A stretch of 64,000 bases of DNA, taken from positions 10,166-74,165 of the forward strand of contig JBLHMP010000003.1 in NCBI GenBank assembly GCA_047623555.1, read 5' to 3'. A program made the translations under genes and the position numbers. Source of the DNA: NORP181 sp047623555. Its GTDB lineage: Bacteria; Pseudomonadota; Alphaproteobacteria; Rhodobacterales; Rhodobacteraceae. The notes beneath the pieces were generated by a model, which was not told where the DNA came from, searched no databases, and saw nothing but the letters and a program-made list of their open reading frames with translations. Positions 8,821 through 17,665 of the stretch are shown here, piece by piece; the stretch's first letter is position 1; every line of letters starts with the position of its first letter.

Positions 8821-8981
8821 TAGTTCTGGCCCACTGCGGCAGGAAATTTAAACCCGTTGCTGGTGACTTTGACCACTGTCAGCCCAAAGATGATGGCGAC
8901 CAGAAAGGCCAGCACCAGACCAAGGCCAACATTGCGGCTCAGCCGACGTTGATGTAATTCATGTGTTGGTTTCAGGCTCAT
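8820..8981 (-). CDS. Small single-helix membrane protein in the cta operon
   Basis: A 53-residue ORF fills the gap between ctaB and ctaG exactly. Its ATG overlaps the ctaB stop (ATGA, 8978-8981) and its TAA overlaps the ctaG ATG. The protein has a charged N-terminus (ELHQRRLSRN), one hydrophobic helix (VGLGLVLAFLVAIIFGLTVV) and a short polar tail. A small ORF in this position is known from alphaproteobacterial cta operons and is sometimes annotated as a cytochrome oxidase assembly or CoxF-like protein. Its role is unproven. Confidence 0.8.
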   Translation of the reverse strand: MSLKPTHELHQRRLSRNVGLGLVLAFLVAIIFGLTVVKVTSNGFKFPAAVGQN

Positions 8982-9919
8982 GCCCAACCTCCCAGGCCAA
9001 AATTATGCAGGCCGACTTCGGCCAGGATCGCACCAAAATGTGCAAACAGATACCAAAGCGACAGGCGAAAAAACGCGCGTTCAGTGGCGAAATTATCGGC
9101 CTCAGACATGCCCTCGTCACGGCGCCAGATTTTCACCGCACCCCATATGAACATGGCGTTTAGCATCACAGCCACCACCAGATAAAACGGCCCGCCAATG
9201 CTCGAGAACCCGGCGCCAATGGCCAGAATCGCCAGCAACACCGTATAGACAATGATATGCACCCGTGTGACACGACGGCCATGGGTCACGGTCAGCATCG
9301 GCACCCCCGCATCGTCATAATCGGAACGCATGAACAACGCCAAAGCCCAGAAATGCGGCGGCGTCCACATAAAGACGATGGCAAACATCAGCCAAGGCTC
9401 AAACGACATCGACCCGGTGGCCGCAATCCAGCCGATAACCGGAGGAAACGCACCCGCGGCACCGCCAATAACGATGTTCTGCGGGGTCAGGCGTTTCAGC
9501 CACATGGAATAGACGACGACGTAAAAGAATATGGTAAAGGCCAGCATTGCCCCGGCCAGAATATTGGTTGCCAGTGACAGCATGACCACGGAAAACACAG
9601 CCAGAGTCAGACCAAGGGCCAACGCCTCTTCGGGACGTACTTTGCCCGACGGAATAGGCCGGTTTTTGGTTCGACGCATGATCCGGTCGATATCAGCATC
9701 CCACCACATGTTCAGCGCGCCCGAAGCGCCGCCGCCCACCGCAATGAACAGAATCGCACAAAAGCCAACCATCGGATGCACCGAAACCGGCGCCGCCAAC
9801 AGGCCAACAAAGGCGGTAAACACAACCAATGACATCACCCGCGGTTTAAGCAGGGCAAAATAGTCACCAAAGCTGGCTTCGTCTTCGTGGATATTGCTGG
9901 TGTAACTGGCGTCGCTCAT
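8978..9919 (-). CDS. ctaB: Heme O synthase (protoheme IX farnesyltransferase)
   Basis: A 313-residue UbiA-family prenyltransferase with several membrane helices. The first Asp-rich motif is NMWWDADIDRIMRRTKNRP, where farnesyl diphosphate and Mg2+ bind, followed by MWTPPHFWALAL and RSDYDDAGVPMLTVTHG, both hallmarks of heme O synthase. It attaches a farnesyl group to heme B, making heme O for heme A and the aa3 oxidase. It lies between ctaC and ctaG. An 83-bp spacer with two related hairpins separates it from ctaC. Confidence 0.96.
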   Translation of the reverse strand: MSDASYTSNIHEDEASFGDYFALLKPRVMSLVVFTAFVGLLAAPVSVHPMVGFCAILFIAVGGGASGALNMWWDADIDRIMRRTKNRPIPSGKVRPEEALALGLTLAVFSVVMLSLATNILAGAMLAFTIFFYVVVYSMWLKRLTPQNIVIGGAAGAFPPVIGWIAATGSMSFEPWLMFAIVFMWTPPHFWALALFMRSDYDDAGVPMLTVTHGRRVTRVHIIVYTVLLAILAIGAGFSSIGGPFYLVVAVMLNAMFIWGAVKIWRRDEGMSEADNFATERAFFRLSLWYLFAHFGAILAEVGLHNFGLGGWA

Positions 9920-9938
9920 CAGTGTTTTCCCAATGTCA

Positions 9939-9998
9939 GGTGCGCAAAATGCGCCTCCTACGGTTTAGGTTGTGGGGTGCGCATTTTGCGCACCCCAC
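9939..9998 (-). repeat. Inverted pair of GGTGCGCA/TGCGC hairpins between ctaC and ctaB
   Basis: A 12-bp perfect stem (9972-9983 with 9987-9998) closes a 3-nt loop 5 bp past the ctaC stop. A second, shorter copy at 9939-9954 shares the 16-nt core GGTGCGCAAAATGCGC in opposite orientation. There is no T run, so this looks like an mRNA-processing or partial termination signal that favours ctaC over the distal genes. Confidence 0.6.
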
Positions 9999-10002
9999 CT
10001 GT

Positions 10003-10851
10003 TTAGTTCGAGGCCACAGCGACTGGCTGTGCGGTTCCGGCATATTCCTCGATCGCGCCTTTCAGCCATTCGTCATAGACCTCTTGGCTGACCGCTTTTA
10101 CGGTGATCGGCATATAGGCGTGATCCTTGCCGCAAAGCTCAGAGCACTGACCGAAATAGACGCCTTCGCGTTCAACATTGAACCACAGTTCCGCCAAACG
10201 GCCCGGAACGCCATCTTGCTTTACCGAAAACGCCGGGATGGTCCAGGAATGGATCACATCAGCGCCGGTTACCTGCATAACAATCGTTGAACCTACAGGC
10301 ACAACAACGGCGGTGTCTGTCGCCAGCAAATATTCGTCCTCGGCATAGCCGTATTCGGCCAACTGCTCTTTTTCCAGCAGGAAGCTTTCAAAGCCGAACT
10401 CGTGATCCACATATTCATAGCCCCAATACCACTGGTTTCCGGTGACTTTGATGGTGATATCGGCTTTGGGTATTTCCTGCTGGTTGAACAGAACTGGCAG
10501 CGAATAGGCGCCAATGCCAATCAATATGATAATTGGCAGCACGGTCCAGGCGATCTCGACTGTCGTATGGTGGGTAAAGCTTGCGGGCGTTGGATTCGCC
10601 TTACGATTATACCGCACAACGATATACAGCATAAGCGCGGTCACAAACACACAGATCGCGGTGATGATCACCAGAATGAACCCGTCCAGCCATTGCATCT
10701 GGTGGGCCAGCTGGGTCGCAGGTGGCTGAAAGCCCATCAGCCCGTCAATCGGCTTACCAATGACCTCAAGACCCTGCAGGCCGTCTTGTGCCATCGCGGG
10801 CAGGGCGGAAAGGGCGGCGAAAAGACCCGAGAGAGTCAAAGCATTCTTCAT
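10003..10851 (-). CDS. ctaC: Cytochrome c oxidase subunit II
   Basis: A 282-residue precursor with a signal peptide ending in ALPAMAQ (about residues 1-21), two membrane helices (about 56-80 and 100-122), and a periplasmic cupredoxin domain. The CuA ligands are visible: His201 in DVIHSWTIP, then CSELCGKDHAYM with Cys236, Glu238, Cys240, His244 and Met247. The aromatic patch GNQWYWGYEY (138-147) is the electron entry path from cytochrome c. It is the first gene of the minus-strand cta cluster, with a candidate promoter 100-130 bp upstream. Confidence 0.97.
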   Translation of the reverse strand: MKNALTLSGLFAALSALPAMAQDGLQGLEVIGKPIDGLMGFQPPATQLAHQMQWLDGFILVIITAICVFVTALMLYIVVRYNRKANPTPASFTHHTTVEIAWTVLPIIILIGIGAYSLPVLFNQQEIPKADITIKVTGNQWYWGYEYVDHEFGFESFLLEKEQLAEYGYAEDEYLLATDTAVVVPVGSTIVMQVTGADVIHSWTIPAFSVKQDGVPGRLAELWFNVEREGVYFGQCSELCGKDHAYMPITVKAVSQEVYDEWLKGAIEEYAGTAQPVAVASN

Positions 10852-10954
10852 GTTATGTCCTGATCGGTTGATCGCGTTATTCTTTTATTTCGGGTAGCCG
10901 TCACAAAACAGCAAAGCCCCATTGTCTTTGTTGAGGCTAAAAATCATATTCCGG

Positions 10955-10984
10955 CTATCAGATAAAGCCATAAGCTTGCGTCAA
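10955..10984 (-). promoter_or_regulatory. Candidate ctaC promoter
   Basis: On the minus strand TTGACG (10984-10979) is followed after 18 bp by TGATAG (10960-10955), about 100 bp upstream of the ctaC start. This is a reasonable -35/-10 pair read by eye; no start site is known. Confidence 0.35.
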
Positions 10985-10997
10985 ACGGACGCTTTTC

Positions 10998-11011
10998 CTG
11001 ATTTAGATCAA
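10998..11011. promoter_or_regulatory. FNR/FnrL-type operator candidate
   Basis: CTGAT-TTAG-ATCAA matches the FNR consensus TTGAT-N4-ATCAA at nine of ten defined bases. It lies between the divergent ctaC and tldD genes, 147 bp from ctaC and 20 bp from tldD, just upstream of the candidate ctaC -35. That position would suit oxygen-dependent control of the oxidase genes. Confidence 0.5.
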
Positions 11012-11030
11012 AGAATGGGACCACGACAAC

Positions 11031-12452
11031 ATGAAACATGCCGATTTTCGCCCGTTTGAGTCGGCTTTGCCGATGGATGAGACATTAAAAACACTGCAAT
11101 CGGCGCTTGCGGGGGCCGATGATGGCGAATTATTCGTGGAACGACGCAAATCAGAGGCCCTAGTGTTTGACGACGGGCGCTTGCGCACTGCCAGTTATGA
11201 TGCATCCGAGGGATTCGGTCTGCGTGCCGTGCGAGGCGAAGTCACCGGATACGCCCATTCAACCGATCTGTCCGCCGCCGCATTGACCCGCGCCGCCGAA
11301 ACCGCGCGTTTGGCTGTTGGCGATGGTGGCGGTACATGGGCGGATGGGCCAAAACCCACCAATACCCGGCTATACACTGACGAAGACCCGATTTCGGGCC
11401 TGTCTTTCCCGGTAAAAATCGAAACCCTCCGCGAGATTGACGCCTTTACCCGCGATCTTGATCCACGCGTGGTACAAGTTTCGGCAAGCCTTGCGGCGTC
11501 TTTGCAAGAAATTGAAATCCTGCGCGCCGATGGCGTGGTTGTGCGTGATGTGCGCCCGATGACGCGGATCAACGTGTCGGTGATTCTTGAACAGAACGGT
11601 CGCCGTGAGAGCGGCTCTGCCGGAGGTGGTGGCCGGATCGGCTTTGATGGGTTGATTGATCCGGCGGACTGGCAGGCCAAAGCCCGCGAAGCATTTCGCA
11701 TTGCCACGGTTAATCTTGACGCCGTCCCAGCCCCGGCTGGCGTGATGGAGGTGGTTCTGGGCCCAGGCTGGCCCGGAATTTTGCTGCACGAAGCAATCGG
11801 CCACGGCCTTGAGGGTGATTTCAACCGCAAAGGCTCTAGCGCATTTGCCGGCCTGATGGGTAAACAGATCGCGGCGCGCGGCGTTACCGTTCTGGATGAT
11901 GGCACCATCCCGGATCGGCGCGGCTCAATCACGGTCGACGACGAAGGCACCCCGTCACAGCGCAATGTATTAATCGAAGACGGAATTCTGGTTGGCCTGA
12001 TGCAGGACCGCCAAAACGCCAGGCTGATGGGCGTTGAACCAACGGGCAACGGACGGCGGCAAAGCTTTGCCCACGCACCGATGCCACGTATGACCAATAC
12101 CTATATGTTGGGCGGAGATGCCGAACCAACCGATCTGGTGGCTGAGATCAAGGACGGCATCTATGCGGTCGGCTTTGGCGGCGGTCAGGTTGACATCACC
12201 AATGGCAAATTCGTGTTCTCCTGCACCGAGGCCTACCGGGTCGTAAACGGCAAAATCGGCGCACCGGTCAAAGGCGCCACCCTGATCGGGGACGGTGCCA
12301 CCGCGTTGAAACAAATCCGTGCGCTTGGCAACGACATGATGCTGGACCCGGGCATGGGCAATTGCGGCAAACAAGGCCAATGGGTGCCTGTTGGGGTCGG
12401 CCAGCCAACTGTGCTGATGGATGGTTTAACTGTGGGCGGGTCCGCAACGTAG
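11031..12452 (+). CDS. tldD: Metalloprotease TldD
   Basis: A 473-residue TldD/PmbA-family protein. The zinc site HEAIGH is at residues 253-258 within GPGWPGILLHEAIGHGLEGD, the signature of TldD. The long basic-acidic N-terminal half and the C-terminal glycine-rich domain fit the family. TldD with TldE cleaves peptides such as microcin B17 and the CcdA antitoxin in enterobacteria; in Rhodobacterales its usual target is not known. No tldE partner is in the window. It is divergent from ctaC, and an FNR-like site lies 20 bp upstream of its start. Confidence 0.95.
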   Translation: MKHADFRPFESALPMDETLKTLQSALAGADDGELFVERRKSEALVFDDGRLRTASYDASEGFGLRAVRGEVTGYAHSTDLSAAALTRAAETARLAVGDGGGTWADGPKPTNTRLYTDEDPISGLSFPVKIETLREIDAFTRDLDPRVVQVSASLAASLQEIEILRADGVVVRDVRPMTRINVSVILEQNGRRESGSAGGGGRIGFDGLIDPADWQAKAREAFRIATVNLDAVPAPAGVMEVVLGPGWPGILLHEAIGHGLEGDFNRKGSSAFAGLMGKQIAARGVTVLDDGTIPDRRGSITVDDEGTPSQRNVLIEDGILVGLMQDRQNARLMGVEPTGNGRRQSFAHAPMPRMTNTYMLGGDAEPTDLVAEIKDGIYAVGFGGGQVDITNGKFVFSCTEAYRVVNGKIGAPVKGATLIGDGATALKQIRALGNDMMLDPGMGNCGKQGQWVPVGVGQPTVLMDGLTVGGSAT

Positions 12453-12583
12453 AACCGGATCGTTGCCTGTGAAAGCGCGCGTCTGAATCTAATTTTCGGA
12501 AAACTTGCGATTAATCGGATTTGATTCATCACTCGTTAACCGAGTCGGGCCTAAACAGATGAGGCAATTAGACGGAGCTACGG

Positions 12584-13735
12584 ATGACCGAGGAACACAT
12601 TTCTTCCACTCACCCCCCCACTCCACCCACCACGGAAGAAGATCGGTTCGCGTGGCTTCGTCTTTTGCGTTCGCGCAGGGTTGGTGTAGCAACATTTCAC
12701 CGCCTCATGGCCGAACACTCAACAGCGCAGAATGCGCTTATGGCGTTGCCCGAAGTGGCGCGTGCTGCCGGAATAGACAGGTATGAAATATGCCCATCCG
12801 GTGTAATAGAGGCCGAACTCAAGGCCGCAAGGGCTGCCAAAGCGCAACTTTTGTGTCTGGGTTCGGCCGACTATCCCCAATCATTGGCTAAAATATCTGA
12901 TGCCCCACCGATGCTATGGGTAATTGGCGATGTATCGCTGTTGAACCGGCCACTGATCGCCCTTGTTGGCGCGCGAAATGCGTCGTCCTTGGGCACCCGT
13001 ATGGCGCGGGCATTGGCGCATGATCTGGGCGGCAAGGGATTTACCATCGTGTCCGGGTTGGCCCGTGGCATTGATACAGCGGCCCATATCGCGGCCCTGA
13101 AAACCGGCACAATTGCGGTAATGGCGGGCGGTGTCGACGTTATTTACCCGTCCGAAAACACCGCTTTGGCGTATGATATTGCGCAACAGGGTCTGCGTGT
13201 TTCGGAACAAGCCATGGGCCAATCCCCGCAAGCGCGGCATTTCCCGACCCGCAACCGGATCATATCCGGTTTGGCGCAGGCCGTTATCGTGGTTGAGGCC
13301 GCCGCCAAATCCGGCAGCCTGATCACCGCACGCGATGCATTGGATCAGGGGCGTGACGTGTTGGTTGTCCCTGGCCATCCCTTTGATGCCCGCGCCTCTG
13401 GCTGCAACATGCTGATCCGCGATGGCGCCACATTGGTGCGCAACGCCGACGATGTGATCGCCGCCCTTCCCGTTGAACAACCGGACCCCGAACCGCTTCA
13501 GGCCGACCTGCCGTTGCCAGTGCCGCAGAAACGGGCGCAAAAACGCACGCTCAGACAGACGGCGGCATTGCACCAACAGATTCTGTCCCGCCTCGGCCCG
13601 TCCCCGGTTGCCGAAGACCAGCTGATTCGCGATCTGGACGTGAGTGCCGGCAGCATCGCCCCGGCTTTGGTTGATCTGGAACTGGACGGTAAAATCTCGC
13701 GTCAATCGGGTGGCTTGTTGTCTCTGACCAGTTAA
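12584..13735 (+). CDS. dprA: DNA processing protein DprA
   Basis: A 383-residue DprA/Smf protein. The N-terminal part (FAWLRLLRSRRVGVATFHRL) resembles the helix-hairpin/SAM-like region. The central Rossmann-like domain has GARNASSLGTRMARALAHDL and SGLARGIDTAAHIAALKTG (about residues 128-172), then PTRNRIISGLA and GSLITARDALDQGRDVLVVPG. A C-terminal winged-helix segment follows (residues about 320-383). DprA loads RecA on incoming single-stranded DNA in transformation and also occurs in species not known to transform. The gene ends 3 bp before a convergent broken gene. Confidence 0.95.
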   Translation: MTEEHISSTHPPTPPTTEEDRFAWLRLLRSRRVGVATFHRLMAEHSTAQNALMALPEVARAAGIDRYEICPSGVIEAELKAARAAKAQLLCLGSADYPQSLAKISDAPPMLWVIGDVSLLNRPLIALVGARNASSLGTRMARALAHDLGGKGFTIVSGLARGIDTAAHIAALKTGTIAVMAGGVDVIYPSENTALAYDIAQQGLRVSEQAMGQSPQARHFPTRNRIISGLAQAVIVVEAAAKSGSLITARDALDQGRDVLVVPGHPFDARASGCNMLIRDGATLVRNADDVIAALPVEQPDPEPLQADLPLPVPQKRAQKRTLRQTAALHQQILSRLGPSPVAEDQLIRDLDVSAGSIAPALVDLELDGKISRQSGGLLSLTS

Positions 13736-13738
13736 CGT

Positions 13739-14080
13739 TCAACCGCAGACATCGGAAATCACATCGTAGTAGTTCGGACAAAAAACAGCCTGGGAATACC
13801 AGACATCAGTCGCCCCCAACGCCCAATGCACCGCGACCCAGGTCGACCCGGATTTTTGGTACAAGGCCTGTATCGGCATGCCATCAAAGAAATCCGGGTC
13901 AAGCGCTCGGCGCTGAAACCCGGGGTTGCTGCGAAGGTCAATGGGCTTGCCGCTGGGTCGTTGAACAGAGACCACTGCAAACGCCGACCGGGTTGCTGTC
14001 CCTCGCGCGGGCGCGCCCTAGTCTTGCACCGTCAAAGGGCCGCCGAACAGGACCACACACAAAAAAATGAAACCTCTCAT
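13739..14080 (-). pseudogene. Small secreted-protein gene interrupted by an amber codon
   Basis: From the ATG at 14080 the frame encodes a signal-peptide-like start (MRGFIFLCVVLFGGPLTVQD), meets TAG at 14020-14018 after 20 residues, then continues open in the same frame for 92 codons to a stop at 13739. The part after the stop reads GAPARGTATRSAF, then RPSGKPIDLRSNPGF, and ends with a Cys-containing tail (CPNYYDVISDVCG). One TGG-to-TAG change would explain it. A restart at the GTG at 13975 would give a 78-residue protein without a signal peptide. I do not recognise the family; the MPIQALYQKSGSTWVAV segment could be SH3-like. Confidence 0.6.
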
Positions 14081-14154
14081 GCCTATTCCCTAACTTGAAT
14101 TCCCCAGTTCAAAGGCACAAATTTCACATTAGTCATGTGCCCAATCCGCACGGA

Positions 14155-14184
14155 TTGACAATCTCCTATTGCACCCCACTTGTA
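14155..14184 (+). promoter_or_regulatory. Weak candidate topA promoter
   Basis: A perfect TTGACA at 14155-14160 is followed 18 bp later by CTTGTA, a poor -10. It lies about 50 bp before topA in an otherwise featureless gap. Confidence 0.25.
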
Positions 14185-14232
14185 GCGCAGCCATAGACCT
14201 GTTCAGCCCTGTTCCTCTTGAAAGTTATCTAA

Positions 14233-16881
14233 ATGCCTGTAGTTGTTGTAGAATCCCCGGCCAAGGCGAAAACGATCAACAAGTATCTTGGACCTGGATA
14301 TACGGTTTTGGCGTCTTATGGCCATGTTCGCGACCTTCCGCCCAAGGATGGGTCGGTTGACACGGACAATGATTTCGACATGAAATGGGAAGTCGGCAGC
14401 GACAGCAAAAAACACGTCAAAGCCATTGCCGACGCATTGGCGCTCGACGGCGAACTGATCCTCGCGACGGATCCGGATCGCGAAGGCGAAGCGATCAGTT
14501 GGCACCTGCAAGAGACATTAACCAAGCGCAAGTCGATCAAAAAAGGCACCCCCGTCAGCCGCGTCACATTCAACGCCATCACCAAGGCCGCCGTGACCGA
14601 AGCCATGGCAAACCCGCGTCAGGTCGACATGCCATTGGTCGAGGCCTATTTGGCACGCCGCGCTTTGGATTACCTCGTTGGTTTTAAACTTAGCCCGGTA
14701 TTGTGGCGCAAACTGCCCGGTGCAAAATCGGCCGGACGCGTGCAATCGGTCACTCTGCGCCTGATCGTCGAACGTGAAATGGAAATCGAGGTCTTTCGCA
14801 ACCGTGAATTCTGGTCGGTCAAAGCGATGCTTGGCACGCCGCGTGGTCAGGAATACGAAGCCCGCCTGACGTTTCTGGCCGGCAAAAAACTTGACCGCTA
14901 TGATATTGCCGATGGCACCCAGGCCGAACTGGCGGTGCAGGCGATCACCTCGCGCGATCTGACCATCAAATCAGTTGAGGCGAAACCCGCCAACCGCAAC
15001 CCGAGTGCGCCGTTCATGACGTCGACCCTGCAACAAGAGGCCAGCCGCAAATTTGGTATGGGAGCGCGCCAAACCATGAGCACGGCGCAGCGTTTGTACG
15101 AGGCCGGGCACATTACCTATATGCGGACTGATGGCATCGACATGGCGCCCGAAGCCATAACCGAGGTGCGCACCGCGATCACAGATCGCTTTGGTGCCGA
15201 ATATGTGCCGTCCAGCCCGCGCATCTATAAAAACAAAGCCAAAAACGCCCAGGAGGCGCATGAATGTATCCGCCCAACCGACATGACACGCGATGCGGCA
15301 TCGTTAAAGTTGATGGAGGCGGATCAGCGCAAGCTTTATGATCTGATCTGGAAGCGCACGTTGGCCTGTCAAATGGCCGCCGCCCGGATGGAACGTACAA
15401 CTGTTGATATCGCCAGCAGCGATGGCCAGATTGAGATGCGTGCCACCGGACAGGTGATGTTGTTTGACGGTTTCCTGCGCGTCTATGAAGAAGGCCGCGA
15501 TGATAGTGTTGTCGATGATGACGACCGTCGCCTGCCACAGATTTCAGTGGGCGAAATTGCCGACAAAAAATCCATCACCCCCGAGCAGCATTTTACCCAG
15601 CCACCGCCCCGATATACCGAGGCGACGCTGGTCAAACGCATGGAAGAACTGGGCATTGGCCGCCCGTCAACCTATGCCAGCGTTGTCACTACGATTCAGG
15701 ACCGCGAATATGTTCGCAAGGAAAAGAACCGGCTGATCCCCGAAGATAAGGGTCGGTTGGTGACGGCATTCCTGCAGAATTATTTCCTCAAATATGTCGG
15801 CTATGATTTCACGGCGGGCCTCGAGGACGAGCTTGACCAGGTCAGCGCGGGCAAGGCCAATTACAAGGATGTCCTTGCCAGGTTCTGGCGCGACTTCTCG
15901 GCGGCAATTGCGGAAACCTCTGAATTGCGCATCACCGAGGTGCTTGAGAAAATCAACGACATCCTTGCGCCACACTTGTTTCCGCCAACCGAAGATGGTG
16001 GCGATCCACGCCTGTGTCCCAATTGCGAAATCGGTCGTCTAAGCATGCGCACGGCGCGGTCCGGTGGCGCATTTATCGGCTGCTCAAACTATCCCGAATG
16101 TCGGTACACGCGCGCCTTTGGCCCCCCCGGTGCCGAAGAAGATGGCGCGATTCCGCCCGACGGAAAACTGCTGGGCGAGGATCAGGGCGACGAAATTCGC
16201 GTGTTCAAAGGCCGGTTTGGCCCATATGTACAACGCGGTCCGATGACCGAAGAGATAAAAAAACCACCGCGCCAGTCGGTGCCAAAAGACTGGCCCGCGC
16301 AGGAACTTGAACTGGACAAGGCAATTATGTTGCTGTCCCTGCCCCGCGAAATTGGCCCGCATCCCGAAGATGGAATTATGGTTTGGTCCAACATCGGGCG
16401 CTATGGTCCCTACATCAAACACGCGGCCAGCACCTCTGAACGCGGCGGCACCAATGCCAACCTCGAAGGGCTGGACGAGGTATTTACTGTTGGTATGAAC
16501 CGCGCAGTACAGCTTTTGGCCGAAAAAGTGGCCAGCCGTGGTGCGCGTGGTGTTGGCGCTAAAACCCTGCGTGAAATGGGCGAACACCCGGATTCTAGCG
16601 GACCTGTTAGTATCATGGAAGGCAAATACGGCGCCTACGTGAAATGGGAAAAGATCAACGCGACAATCCCGAAAGAGATCGAACCAGACGCGCTGACGAT
16701 GGATCAGGCGCTTGAGTTGATTAACGTCAAGCTGGCCAAAAAAGGTACGCGTAAAAAAGCTGCGCCAAAGAAAAAGCCCGCCGCCAAGAAACCCGCGGCG
16801 AAAAAGAAGGCCCCGTCCAAGAAAACCCCAGCCAAAAAGACCAAGCCAGCCGATGATGGCCCTGACGTTATCGACAGCTAG
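14233..16881 (+). CDS. topA: DNA topoisomerase I
   Basis: Relaxes negative supercoils as a type IA enzyme. The 882 residues contain an N-terminal Toprim domain (VVESPAKAKTI; acidic TDPDREGE at 80-87), the active-site tyrosine in ITYMRTDG (Tyr296), and the GRPSTYA motif. After the core, one cysteine cluster (CPNCEIG, then CSNYPEC) forms a zinc-ribbon repeat, followed by further C-terminal repeats. The last 45 residues are a Lys-Ala-Pro tail of the histone H1-like kind seen in alphaproteobacterial TopA, probably for DNA binding. The gene follows dprA, as in many relatives. Confidence 0.97.
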   Translation: MPVVVVESPAKAKTINKYLGPGYTVLASYGHVRDLPPKDGSVDTDNDFDMKWEVGSDSKKHVKAIADALALDGELILATDPDREGEAISWHLQETLTKRKSIKKGTPVSRVTFNAITKAAVTEAMANPRQVDMPLVEAYLARRALDYLVGFKLSPVLWRKLPGAKSAGRVQSVTLRLIVEREMEIEVFRNREFWSVKAMLGTPRGQEYEARLTFLAGKKLDRYDIADGTQAELAVQAITSRDLTIKSVEAKPANRNPSAPFMTSTLQQEASRKFGMGARQTMSTAQRLYEAGHITYMRTDGIDMAPEAITEVRTAITDRFGAEYVPSSPRIYKNKAKNAQEAHECIRPTDMTRDAASLKLMEADQRKLYDLIWKRTLACQMAAARMERTTVDIASSDGQIEMRATGQVMLFDGFLRVYEEGRDDSVVDDDDRRLPQISVGEIADKKSITPEQHFTQPPPRYTEATLVKRMEELGIGRPSTYASVVTTIQDREYVRKEKNRLIPEDKGRLVTAFLQNYFLKYVGYDFTAGLEDELDQVSAGKANYKDVLARFWRDFSAAIAETSELRITEVLEKINDILAPHLFPPTEDGGDPRLCPNCEIGRLSMRTARSGGAFIGCSNYPECRYTRAFGPPGAEEDGAIPPDGKLLGEDQGDEIRVFKGRFGPYVQRGPMTEEIKKPPRQSVPKDWPAQELELDKAIMLLSLPREIGPHPEDGIMVWSNIGRYGPYIKHAASTSERGGTNANLEGLDEVFTVGMNRAVQLLAEKVASRGARGVGAKTLREMGEHPDSSGPVSIMEGKYGAYVKWEKINATIPKEIEPDALTMDQALELINVKLAKKGTRKKAAPKKKPAAKKPAAKKKAPSKKTPAKKTKPADDGPDVIDS

Positions 16882-16969
16882 GAGCGTACGCCGCAGCGCG
16901 GCAATCCGATTGACTCTTTCCTGACCCCACGGCACAACTAAGCCCAATACGGGATCAGGAGGGATTTCC

Positions 16970-17665
16970 ATGAAGAAAGTCTATGCCAACGCAACGGATG
17001 CGCTGGATGGTTTGCTGTTTGATGGCATGTTCATTGCCTCGGGCGGCTTTGGCCTTTGCGGCATTCCTGAATTGCTGCTTGAGGCCATCAAAGAAGCCGG
17101 CACCAAAGATCTGACCTTTGCGTCAAACAACGCAGGCGTCGATGATTTTGGCATCGGAATTCTGCTCCAGACCAAACAAGTGCGCAAAATGCTAAGCTCG
17201 TATGTCGGTGAAAACGCCGAATTCATGCGTCAGTATCTGTCGGGCGAACTCGAACTGGAATTCAATCCGCAAGGCACATTGGCCGAGCGGATGCGCGCCG
17301 GGGGCTGTGGCATTCCGGGGTTTTACACCAAAACTGGTGTTGGCACTGTGATCGCCGACGGCAAAGAGCACAAAGATTTCAACGGCGAGACGTATATTCT
17401 GGAAGAGGGCATTGTTGCCGATCTGTCCATCGTCAAAGCCTGGAAAGCCGATGAGACCGGCAATCTGGTATTCCGCAAAACCGCCCGCAATTTCAACCCG
17501 CCTGCTGCTATGTGTGGCAATATCTGTGTTGCCGAGGTCGAAGAGATCGTGCCCACAGGCACGCTTGATCCCGATCTGATCCACCTGCCCGGCATCTATG
17601 TGCATCGCGTCATTCAGGGCGATCACGAGAAACGTATCGAACAACGCACCGTGAGGACAGCATAA
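16970..17665 (+). CDS. scoA: Succinyl-CoA:3-ketoacid CoA-transferase subunit A
   Basis: A 231-residue alpha subunit of a class I CoA-transferase. The glycine-rich SGGFGLCGIPELLL near residue 24 is the CoA-transferase signature, and GGCGIPGFYTKTGVGT lies near 110. With ScoB it moves CoA from succinyl-CoA to acetoacetate, which allows ketone bodies and polyhydroxybutyrate breakdown products to be used. A strong Shine-Dalgarno (AGGAGG) precedes the ATG. The stop overlaps the scoB ATG as TAATG, so the two subunits are made together. Confidence 0.95.
   Translation: MKKVYANATDALDGLLFDGMFIASGGFGLCGIPELLLEAIKEAGTKDLTFASNNAGVDDFGIGILLQTKQVRKMLSSYVGENAEFMRQYLSGELELEFNPQGTLAERMRAGGCGIPGFYTKTGVGTVIADGKEHKDFNGETYILEEGIVADLSIVKAWKADETGNLVFRKTARNFNPPAAMCGNICVAEVEEIVPTGTLDPDLIHLPGIYVHRVIQGDHEKRIEQRTVRTA

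Noticed and set aside
11195..12097. A 300-codon open frame on the minus strand across tldD
   Set aside because: Antisense shadow of TldD with Ser/Arg/Pro-biased composition and no family match.
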